From Streptomyces coeruleorubidus (GTDB lineage: Bacteria; Actinomycetota; Actinomycetes; Streptomycetales; Streptomycetaceae): a stretch of DNA of 64,000 bases. The stretch is from contig NZ_CP118527.1 of NCBI RefSeq assembly GCF_028885415.1, positions 558,001 through 622,000 of the forward strand, written 5' to 3'. The position numbers were made by a program, and so were the translations under genes. The notes beneath the pieces were generated by a model. That model was given only the letters and a program-made list of their open reading frames with translations, was not told the origin of the DNA and searched no databases. Below are positions 56,108 through 63,176 of this stretch, piece by piece. Within the stretch, counting starts at the first letter, position 1, and the number at the start of each line of letters is the position of its first letter.

Positions 56108-57250
56108 CTAGCTCTCCGCGAGGTTCGCGCGGGTACCGAGGCGGTCCTGGACCCAGTCGTGGAACTCGCCGATGTGGTGCTCGCTGGGCACAAGCACGCC
56201 GCCCTTGGCGTACAGCCGGGAGCTCATCGCGGGCTGGCAGCGCTCGCAGGCGTCGAAGTCCTGCCGGTTGACGCGGTCGAACAGCTCGACCGACCGGCTG
56301 ACGTCCCGGCCGCTTGCCACCACGCCCTTCAGGTACAGCCAGTCGCACTCCACGATCGTGTGGTCGACCGCCACCGGGAACATCCGGTGGAAGATCACGT
56401 GATCGGGGACCAGGTTGATGAACACCTGGGGGCGCACCGTGATCGCGTAGTACCGGCGGTCCTGTTCATCGGAGACCGTGGGGATTCGGTCCAGGCCCTC
56501 CGAGCCGTCCACGGTGAAGCCCTGGACGTCCGAGCCGAACTCGGCGCCGTGTCCCACGTAGAACTGCGCCGCGTAGCCGTCGGCGAACTCCGGGAGGACC
56601 TCGGTCAGCTCGGGGTGGATGGTCGCGCAGTGGTAGCACTCCATGAAGTTCTCGATGATCAGCTTCCAGTTGGCCTTGACGTCGTAGACGATCCGCCGGC
56701 CGACCTCCAGGCTCTCGACGTCGTACCGCTCGATGGACTCCACGTCGCCCAGGCGCGCGACCACGTCCGCGATCACCGACTGCTCGAACGAGGGCGGGTT
56801 CTCGGCCAGGCACACCCACACATAGCCCAGCCACTCGCATACGGCAACGCTCGCCAGGCCGTACTCGGTGCGCCCGATGTCCGGCATCTTGGTCAGGTTC
56901 GGGGCCGCCACGAGCTTGCCGTTCAGGTCGTACGTCCAGGCGTGGTACGGGCACTGGAAAGCCCGCTTCACCTCTCCGGACTCCTGCGTGCACAGCTTCG
57001 CGCCCCGGTGCCGGCACACGTTGAAGAAGGCCCGGACGGAGCCGTCCCGCGACCGGGTCAGCAGGACGCTCTCCCGCCCGACGTCCACGGTCCGGAAGGC
57101 ACCCGGCTTCGACAGTTCCGACGAGCGTGCCGCACAGAACCACATGGATTCAAAGATGTGCTCCTGCTCCAGGCGGAAGATCTCCGGGTCCGTGTAGTGG
57201 TCACCGGGGAGGGTCGCGATCAGGCTCTCCGGCAGGCCGGTCGTAGTCAT
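56108..57250 (-). CDS. Rieske non-heme iron oxygenase, glycine-betaine demethylase (GbcA)-like
   Basis: The ATG at 57250 (GAGGTGA upstream) begins a 380-residue ring-hydroxylating-oxygenase alpha subunit. The Rieske cluster ligands are in NVCRHRGAKLC and FQCPYHAWTYDL. The mononuclear iron ligands are in NFMECYHCATIHPEL with a downstream Asp. It belongs to the choline monooxygenase/GbcA/stachydrine-demethylase branch that N-demethylates quaternary amines with release of formaldehyde. Linked sarcosine oxidase and formate genes favour betaine or a related methylamine. No reductase gene (GbcB) is in the window. Confidence 0.85.
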   Translation of the reverse strand: MTTTGLPESLIATLPGDHYTDPEIFRLEQEHIFESMWFCAARSSELSKPGAFRTVDVGRESVLLTRSRDGSVRAFFNVCRHRGAKLCTQESGEVKRAFQCPYHAWTYDLNGKLVAAPNLTKMPDIGRTEYGLASVAVCEWLGYVWVCLAENPPSFEQSVIADVVARLGDVESIERYDVESLEVGRRIVYDVKANWKLIIENFMECYHCATIHPELTEVLPEFADGYAAQFYVGHGAEFGSDVQGFTVDGSEGLDRIPTVSDEQDRRYYAITVRPQVFINLVPDHVIFHRMFPVAVDHTIVECDWLYLKGVVASGRDVSRSVELFDRVNRQDFDACERCQPAMSSRLYAKGGVLVPSEHHIGEFHDWVQDRLGTRANLAES

Positions 57251-57314
57251 GGTTCACCTCGAAGTGAAGCGCCTCGGGCGGGCGAGCGGTTGCCTCATGT
57301 GCAACGAGCTTCTT

Positions 57315-57324
57315 GTTACGCAAC
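57315..57324 (-). promoter_or_regulatory. GTTGCGTAAC box upstream of the Rieske gene
   Basis: Minus-strand reading GTTGCGTAAC, 65 bases before the Rieske start. The same core as the purU and sdaA boxes. Confidence 0.55.
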
Positions 57325-57388
57325 TCACGGTGCAGTCCACCCGAAGCGGTGTCAAGCCCTTGACCGCAGACCGTCACAGCCAGGACCA

Positions 57389-57418
57389 TGTTGCGTATCA
57401 GTCAGACTGTTGCGTAAT
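57389..57418 (+). promoter_or_regulatory. Tandem TGTTGCGTAT/TGTTGCGTAA boxes upstream of purU
   Basis: TGTTGCGTAT at 57389 and TGTTGCGTAA at 57408, spaced 19 bases start to start, 24 bases before purU. With the box at 57315 they fill the shared divergent region, as expected for a common operator. Confidence 0.6.
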
Positions 57419-57441
57419 GCGCACTTCTCTGGGAGGGCTCC

Positions 57442-58314
57442 GTGTCTCTTGGACCCACAACCGGCCGCGAGTTCGTCCTCACCCTGTCGTGCCCCGACCG
57501 CTCGGGCCTCGTCCACGCCGTCACCGGCTTCCTGGTCCGGCACTCCGGGAACATCCAGGAGAGCCAGCAGTTCGACGACCGGCTGCAGGACCGCTTCTTC
57601 ATGCGGGTGCACTTCGACGTCTCGGACCCGGGCACGTCGCTGGAGGACCTGAAGTCCGGCTTCGCCCAGGTCGCGGAGGCGTACCGGATCTCCTGGCAGC
57701 TGTACGAGGCGTCGACGCCGACGCGCACGCTGATCATGGTGTCGAAGTTCGGGCACTGCCTGAACGACCTGCTCTTCCGCTGCCGCACCGGCGCGCTGAA
57801 CATCGAGGTGCCGGCGATCGTCTCCAACCACCGGGACTTCGAGCCGCTCGCCGAGAGCTACGGGATCCCCTTCCACCACGTGCCCGTGACCCGGGAGACG
57901 AAGCCCGAGGCGGAGGCGCGGCTGCTGGAGCTCGTCGACGAGCTGGACATCGACCTGGTGGTCCTCGCCCGCTACATGCAGATCCTGTCGAACGACCTGT
58001 GCAAGCAGCTCGAAGGCCGGGCGATCAACATCCACCACTCGTTCCTGCCGAGCTTCAAGGGCGCCCGCCCCTACGTCCAGGCGTACGAGCGGGGCGTCAA
58101 GCTCGTCGGAGCGACGGCCCATTACGTCACGCCGGACCTCGACGAGGGGCCCATCATCGAGCAGGACGTCATCCGCGTGAACCACTCACAGGGGCCCGAC
58201 AGCATGGTCGCCCTGGGGCGCGACGTCGAGGCACAGGTCCTGGCGCGGGCGGTGGAATGGCACAGCCAGAGCCGCATCATGGTCAACGGCAACCGCACGG
58301 TCGTCTTCCGCTGA
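57442..58314 (+). CDS. purU: Formyltetrahydrofolate deformylase
   Basis: The 290-residue enzyme has an N-terminal ACT domain (LTLSCPDRSGLVHAVTGFLV) and a formyltransferase-fold domain with IMVSKFGHCLNDLLFRCRTG, VLARYMQILSND, INIHHSFLPSFKGARPY (catalytic N-x-H-x-S motif) and LDEGPIIEQDVIRV. It hydrolyses 10-formyl-THF to THF and formate, keeping folate free when methyl groups from betaine or sarcosine flood the pool. GTG start, GGGAGGG upstream. Divergent from the Rieske gene; the IclR regulator follows on the same strand. Confidence 0.95.
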   Translation: MSLGPTTGREFVLTLSCPDRSGLVHAVTGFLVRHSGNIQESQQFDDRLQDRFFMRVHFDVSDPGTSLEDLKSGFAQVAEAYRISWQLYEASTPTRTLIMVSKFGHCLNDLLFRCRTGALNIEVPAIVSNHRDFEPLAESYGIPFHHVPVTRETKPEAEARLLELVDELDIDLVVLARYMQILSNDLCKQLEGRAINIHHSFLPSFKGARPYVQAYERGVKLVGATAHYVTPDLDEGPIIEQDVIRVNHSQGPDSMVALGRDVEAQVLARAVEWHSQSRIMVNGNRTVVFR

Positions 58315-58385
58315 GGAACACGACCTCTGAGGAAAATGACCTCCACCCCCTCACGCCTGTTGACTATTTCACCTAGGGTTTCGCC

Positions 58386-59177
58386 ATGAGCAACTACGGC
58401 GCAGAGTCCGCAGGCGCTCCCAGTGGCGGAGTGCAATCCGTTGACCGTGCTGTCGCCGTGCTGGAGATCCTCGCCCAGCACGGCGAGGCGGGCGTGAGTG
58501 AAGTGGCCGCGGCGATCGACGTCCACAAGTCCACCGCGTTCCGTCTGCTCGGCGCGCTGGAAGCGCATGGGATGGTCGAGCAGGAGAGCGAACGCGGAAA
58601 GTACCGTCTCGGCTTCGGCGTCGTGCGCCTGGCCGGCGCCGTGACGGGCCGCATCGCCGTCACCAGACACGGGCGCGGGATCTGCGAGCGTCTCGTCGAC
58701 GATGTGGGCGAGACGCTGAACATCGCCGTGCTCGAGTCCCACCACGCGATCAACCTCTACCAGGTACGCGGCTCGTCGGCCATCGCCGCGCAGAACTGGG
58801 TGGGACGGCTGACGCCGCTGCACTGCACGTCCAGCGGCAAGGTCCTCCTGGCCCACCTCGACCGCGAGGCCCGCGACGAACTCCTCGCCGAGGCCGGCCT
58901 CCCCCGTCTGACACCGCGCACGGTGACCTCCAGGAAGAAGCTGGAGGCGGATCTGTCCGAAGCCCGTGAGCAGGGTTATGCCATCACGCTGGAGGAATAC
59001 GAGGAGGGCCTCAACGCCCTGTCCGCTCCCGTGCGTTCGGACGGCGGCGAGGTCGTCGCCGCCCTCAGCGCGTCGGGGCCGGCCTTCCGGCTGACCGAGG
59101 AGCGGATGCGCGAACTCGCGCCGCTGCTGGTCTCGGGAGCGGACGAGCTCAGCCGCCGTCTCGGCTATACGGGTTGA
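58386..59177 (+). CDS. IclR-family regulator of the one-carbon island
   Basis: The 263-residue protein has an IclR winged helix (GVQSVDRAVAVLEILAQHGE, VHKSTAFRLLGALEAHGMVE) and a full effector domain (LNIAVLESHHAINLYQVRGS, LHCTSSGKVLLAHLD, YEEGLNALSAPVR). It lies 71 bases after purU. IclR proteins bind short repeated boxes near their targets, so it is the best candidate to recognise the TGTTGCGTA boxes; its ligand may be sarcosine, betaine or glyoxylate (inference). Confidence 0.92.
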   Translation: MSNYGAESAGAPSGGVQSVDRAVAVLEILAQHGEAGVSEVAAAIDVHKSTAFRLLGALEAHGMVEQESERGKYRLGFGVVRLAGAVTGRIAVTRHGRGICERLVDDVGETLNIAVLESHHAINLYQVRGSSAIAAQNWVGRLTPLHCTSSGKVLLAHLDREARDELLAEAGLPRLTPRTVTSRKKLEADLSEAREQGYAITLEEYEEGLNALSAPVRSDGGEVVAALSASGPAFRLTEERMRELAPLLVSGADELSRRLGYTG

Positions 59178-59217
59178 GGCCCGACTCGGTCGCTGACCAG
59201 GACAGGACCCTCATGAC

Positions 59218-59262
59218 AAGCGGCGGTCGGTGATCCGGTGTCCGGATCACCGACCGCCGCTT
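59218..59262. terminator. Perfect 21-bp bidirectional hairpin between iclR and soxG
   Basis: AAGCGGCGGTCGGTGATCCG (plus one G) and its exact complement flank a 3-base TGT loop. It sits between convergent genes and begins 41 bases after the iclR stop and ends 15 bases before the soxG stop. The A/T edges give short T tracts on both strands. Confidence 0.92.
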
Positions 59263-59276
59263 GCGTGCTGCCCGTG

Positions 59277-59882
59277 TCAGCCCGTCCACTCCACAGCCGC
59301 GTCCAGCAGCCAGTCCGTCAGATAGCCGGCGAAGGACGAACGCACCAGCACCCAGAACCCGGCCCTGGGGTCGTCGCGGGCGACCAGGACGACCTGGGTG
59401 CGGCCCAGGTTCGTCTGGGCGCAGCGACCCGGTCCGAAGACCCGCGGGTGAAGATCCAGCGAGCAGCCGTGGGCCAGCAGGTCGCGGGCCCGGGGACCCG
59501 CGACGAGGAGCGTGGTGCGCTGAGCCGAGACATCGATGACGGACACGGGCTCGTCGCCCGCGGCCTCACGGATCCGGCTCTCCAGGTCTTGTTGACTGCC
59601 CGGCGGGCCCACCAGGAGCCACTCGTCGGGGCCGAGCCACAGCGCGGTCAGCTCACCGGCGCGGACGGCGGTGTCGGGTTCGACGGGAAGTGGGAGGCCG
59701 AGCGCCAGTCCCACGGCGTCCGCCGCCGCTCCCTTGGGGTCGAGACGCACATTGATCTGGGTCAGGAAGGGCAGTTCCGCCAGCCGGATCGCTCCCCCGG
59801 AGGTGCGGGTCGCGGCTGCCAGCCGGTCGACGGCATGCGACAGAGGGCTGCGGAGCGGGGCGGTAAGGGCGGTGTCAGCCAT
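59277..59882 (-). CDS. soxG: Sarcosine oxidase gamma subunit
   Basis: The 201-residue protein matches heterotetrameric sarcosine oxidase gamma: RSPLSHAVDRLAAATRTSGG, AELPFLTQINVRLDP, LWLGPDEWLLVGPPGSQQDL, and SVIDVSAQRTTLLVAGPRAR (GcvT-like fold). It is needed for assembly of the complex in the cytoplasm. Its ATG overlaps the soxA stop by 8 bases. Confidence 0.93.
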   Translation of the reverse strand: MADTALTAPLRSPLSHAVDRLAAATRTSGGAIRLAELPFLTQINVRLDPKGAAADAVGLALGLPLPVEPDTAVRAGELTALWLGPDEWLLVGPPGSQQDLESRIREAAGDEPVSVIDVSAQRTTLLVAGPRARDLLAHGCSLDLHPRVFGPGRCAQTNLGRTQVVLVARDDPRAGFWVLVRSSFAGYLTDWLLDAAVEWTG

Positions 59883-62800
59883 CGCGGCGGGCTCCCTCGG
59901 GGTCGTAGAGGACGGGGCTCGCGACGGTCACCGGGACCAGCCGGTCGCCCACGGGGGCATAGAGTCGCTCACCGATGCGGTCCCGGCCGCCCTTGACCAG
60001 GGCGAGGGCGAAGGTCCGGCCGAGGGCCGCGCTGCGGTAACTGGACGTGACGTGGCCGAGCATCGGCACGGGCGGCGCGGGCAGCGCACTGCCGGCGACC
60101 AGGTGCGTGCCTTCGGGGAGGAACGTGCCCGGGTCCTCCGGAAGCAGCCCGACCAGGTGCTTGCGGTCGGGGCGGGCGGTGTCGGCGCGGGCGTGGGACC
60201 GCTTGCCGATGAAGTCCCGCTTCTTCTTCGACACCACCCAGCTCATGCCGAGGTCCTGCGGCGTGACGGTGCCGTCGGTGTCCTGGCCGACGATCGGATA
60301 GCCCTTCTCCGCGCGCAGGACGTGCATGGTCTCCGTGCCGTACGGGGTGATGCCGTACGGGGCGCCGGCCTCGTACAGCGCCTCCCACAGGGCGAGGGCC
60401 TCCCACGGTGACACGTTGATCTCGTAGGCGAGTTCGCCGGAGAAGCTGATCCGGCACACCCGTGCGTCGATGCCGGCGACACTCGTCTCGCGCCACGCCA
60501 TGAACGGGAAGTCCTCGTTGGCGACGGCAAGTCGAGGCGCGAGCGAGCCGAGGACCTCGCGGGAGCGCGGGCCGACCAGGGCGACGGTGGCCCACTGCTC
60601 GGTCACCGACGTGCAGTGGACGCGCAGTTCGGGCCACTCCGTCTGGAGCCACTCCTCCATCCAGTCCAGCACGGCGGCGGCGTTGCCCGTCGTGGTGGTG
60701 ACCAGGTAGCGGTCCTGGTCGAGACGGATGACGGTGCCGTCGTCGAAGACCATCCCGTCCGGGCGGCACATCACGCCGTAGCGGATCATGCCGACCTTCA
60801 GGGTGCTCATCATGTTGGTGTAGAGCAGGTCGAGGAAGACTCCGGCGTCCGGGCCCTGGACGTCGATCTTGCCGAGGGTGGAGGCGTCCATGAAGGCGAC
60901 GCCCTCGCGGGCGGCGGCGCACTCGCGCAGTACGGCCGTCTCCATGTCCTCGCCGTCCTGCGGGTAGTACCAGGGCCGCTTCCACTGGCCGACGTTCTCG
61001 AACAGGGCGCCGTGCGCGACATGCCACTCGTGCAGGGCGGTGGTGCGGATCGGGTCGAGCAGGGCACCACGGTCGCGGCCGGCGAGAGCGGCGAAGGAGA
61101 CCGGGGTGTACGGCGGCCGGAAGGTGGTGGTGCCGAGCGCGGAGATGTCCACGCCGAGCAGTTCCGCGACGACGCCACTGGCCAGGACGCCGGAGGTCTT
61201 GCCCTGGTCGTTCGCCGTGCCGGCCGTGGTGTAGCGCTTGGTGTGCTCGACGGAGCGCATGCCGGCACCGGTCGCCCGGGCCAGGTCGTCGGCGGTGACG
61301 TCGCGTTGCAGGTCGACGAAGCGCGGGGCGCCTTCCCGGCCCGGGACGGTGAAGACCCGCATGGGCGGCGTCTGCGACGGTGTGGCCACCTGTGGCAGGT
61401 GGGCCTCCCCTGGGGTGTAGCCCTCGGCCTCGAGCGCGCGGGCTCCGGCGGCCGCTCCTTGCGCCAGGACCCGGGCCAGGTCGAAGACACCGCTCGCGGC
61501 GCCCGCGACCTCGACCGCCTGACGGCAGGTGTCGGGGACGAACGTGCCGAGTTCCTCGTCGTAGCGGAGCTTGCCTCCTGCCTGGCTGAACAGGTGCGCC
61601 ACCGGGTTCCAGCCGCCGGAGACCAGGAGCAGATCGGCGGCGAACTCCCGCTGTCCCGCCGACTGTTCGTACGGGGCGACGGTCACGGAGGTGAGCCGGG
61701 GGGCGCCTTCGGTGGCGGTGACGGCGTGACCCGTCAGCACCTCGATGCCTGCCTGGCGGGCGCGCTCGGCCCACTCCCCCGCCTCGGGACGGGTGTCGAC
61801 CACGGCCTCGATGGCCACGCCGGCCGCGGCGAGGTCCATGGCCGCCGCGTAGGCGCTGTCGTTGGTGGTGAAGACGACCGCGTGGCGACCGGGCAGGACG
61901 CCGTGGCGGTTGGCGTAGGCGCGGGCCGAGGCGGCCAGCATCACGCCGGGGCGGTCGTTGTCCGCGAAGGCCAGCGAGCGTTCGTGGGCGCCGGTGGCGA
62001 GGACGACGCGGCGGGCGCGGATGCGCCAGACACGTTCGCGGGAGACGTTCTCCGGGGCCTCGGCGCCCAGGTGGTTGGTGCGGCGCTCCACGGCGAGCAG
62101 GTGGTTGTCGTCGTAGTAGCCGAAGACGGTGGTGCGGCGCAGGACGCGTACGTCGGGGGCGGCGTCGAGCCGGGCGGTCGTCTCGGTCACCCAGCCGAGG
62201 TGTTCACCGGTGCCGAGGAGGCTGCCGCCGGGTTCCGGCTGGTCGTCGGCGAGGATGACGCGGGCACCTGAGCGGGCGGCGGCTGCCGCTGCGGCGAGGC
62301 CGGCCGGGCCCGCGCCCACGACCAGGAGGTCGCAGTGGGTGTGTACGGCGTCGTAGCGGGCCGGGTCCGGTTCGGTGGCGAGGCGGCCCTGGCCGGGGAG
62401 GCCGGTCGCGACGAGGCCGTCGTAGAGCTCGACAGTGGTGGCGGGGAGCATGGGCTCGGGGAACGGGGCCTCGATCTGGATGACCGCGTTGGGTTCCTCG
62501 ACGCCGGCCGAGAAGATGCCCCGTGGGCGGCCCAGCTTGATGCTGGTGCCGGTCTGGATGACGCCGTTGGCGAGGAGGGCGGAGGCGAGGGTGTCGCCCT
62601 TGTAGCCCTGGTATTCGGTGCCGTCGAAAGTGAAGGTGAGCGCGGTGTCGCGGTGGATTCGGCCGCGGGTGGGATGACGGAACGGCTGGGTGGTTTCGCC
62701 CCCGCCGCCCCTACCCGTCCCATCCTGAAGGGGCTCCGCCCCTGCCACCCCGCTGAGGGCTACGCCCCCAGACCCCCCTTCGGCCTGGACGGCCTCGTCC

Positions 62801-63156
62801 TCAAGCGCCGGACGGGCTGGTGGTGCCGGAGTCGGCTGGAAGGTCACCGGACGCGGCTCGACAGCGCCCGCACGCCGTTCAACCGTTCCCGGGCGTTCCT
62901 CACCGGCCCGGTACACCGTCAGGATCTCGTTCGTCGACGTGTCCCGCACCGCGTTGAACCAGCGGCGGCAGCCCGCCGCATGGCTCCAGCGCTCGGCGAA
63001 GGGTCCCCTCGGATTGTCGCGGAAGAAGAGGTAGCGGGCCCACACCTCGTCGGTGAGGGAGGACGGGTCCTGCGGGTACGGCACATGGGCCTGGCCGCCG
63101 TAGTGGAACTCGGCCTCGTCGCGGGGCCCGCACCACGGGCAGGGGATCAGCAGCAT
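59875..63156 (-). CDS. soxA: Sarcosine oxidase delta and alpha subunits in one continuous frame
   Basis: From the ATG at 63156 (GGGAG upstream) the frame first encodes SoxD: LLIPCPWCGPRDEAEFHYGG with zinc-binding cysteines, YLFFRDNPRGPFAERWSHAA and GCRRWFNAVRDTSTNEI (~90 residues). It then passes without a stop through a Pro/Ala/Gly-rich linker encoded by a Streptomyces intergenic repeat. It continues as SoxA: GYKGDTLASALLANGVIQTG, the dinucleotide site LLVVGAGPAGLAAAAAAARS, and a C-terminal aminomethyltransferase domain binding THF (GVAFMDASTLGKIDVQGPD). Total 1093 residues. SoxA lacks a clear start of its own here. The complex oxidises sarcosine to glycine, H2O2 and methylene-THF. Whether it is a fusion in vivo or two proteins with an indel in the linker is open. 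Confidence 0.85.
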   Translation of the reverse strand: MLLIPCPWCGPRDEAEFHYGGQAHVPYPQDPSSLTDEVWARYLFFRDNPRGPFAERWSHAAGCRRWFNAVRDTSTNEILTVYRAGEERPGTVERRAGAVEPRPVTFQPTPAPPARPALEDEAVQAEGGSGGVALSGVAGAEPLQDGTGRGGGGETTQPFRHPTRGRIHRDTALTFTFDGTEYQGYKGDTLASALLANGVIQTGTSIKLGRPRGIFSAGVEEPNAVIQIEAPFPEPMLPATTVELYDGLVATGLPGQGRLATEPDPARYDAVHTHCDLLVVGAGPAGLAAAAAAARSGARVILADDQPEPGGSLLGTGEHLGWVTETTARLDAAPDVRVLRRTTVFGYYDDNHLLAVERRTNHLGAEAPENVSRERVWRIRARRVVLATGAHERSLAFADNDRPGVMLAASARAYANRHGVLPGRHAVVFTTNDSAYAAAMDLAAAGVAIEAVVDTRPEAGEWAERARQAGIEVLTGHAVTATEGAPRLTSVTVAPYEQSAGQREFAADLLLVSGGWNPVAHLFSQAGGKLRYDEELGTFVPDTCRQAVEVAGAASGVFDLARVLAQGAAAGARALEAEGYTPGEAHLPQVATPSQTPPMRVFTVPGREGAPRFVDLQRDVTADDLARATGAGMRSVEHTKRYTTAGTANDQGKTSGVLASGVVAELLGVDISALGTTTFRPPYTPVSFAALAGRDRGALLDPIRTTALHEWHVAHGALFENVGQWKRPWYYPQDGEDMETAVLRECAAAREGVAFMDASTLGKIDVQGPDAGVFLDLLYTNMMSTLKVGMIRYGVMCRPDGMVFDDGTVIRLDQDRYLVTTTTGNAAAVLDWMEEWLQTEWPELRVHCTSVTEQWATVALVGPRSREVLGSLAPRLAVANEDFPFMAWRETSVAGIDARVCRISFSGELAYEINVSPWEALALWEALYEAGAPYGITPYGTETMHVLRAEKGYPIVGQDTDGTVTPQDLGMSWVVSKKKRDFIGKRSHARADTARPDRKHLVGLLPEDPGTFLPEGTHLVAGSALPAPPVPMLGHVTSSYRSAALGRTFALALVKGGRDRIGERLYAPVGDRLVPVTVASPVLYDPEGARRDG
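62697..62819. repeat. Streptomyces-type GC-rich intergenic repeat between soxD and soxA
   Basis: The segment contains CGCCCCCGCCGCCCCTACCC, GGGGCTCCGCCCC, and TCAAGCGCCGGACGGGCTGG. I recognise these as the ends and centre of a palindromic element repeated many times between Streptomyces genes. I find one copy in this window. It encodes the odd linker (AEGGSGGVALSGVAG). Confidence 0.65.
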
Positions 63157-63176
63157 GGGTCGGCTCCCTGATGGTC

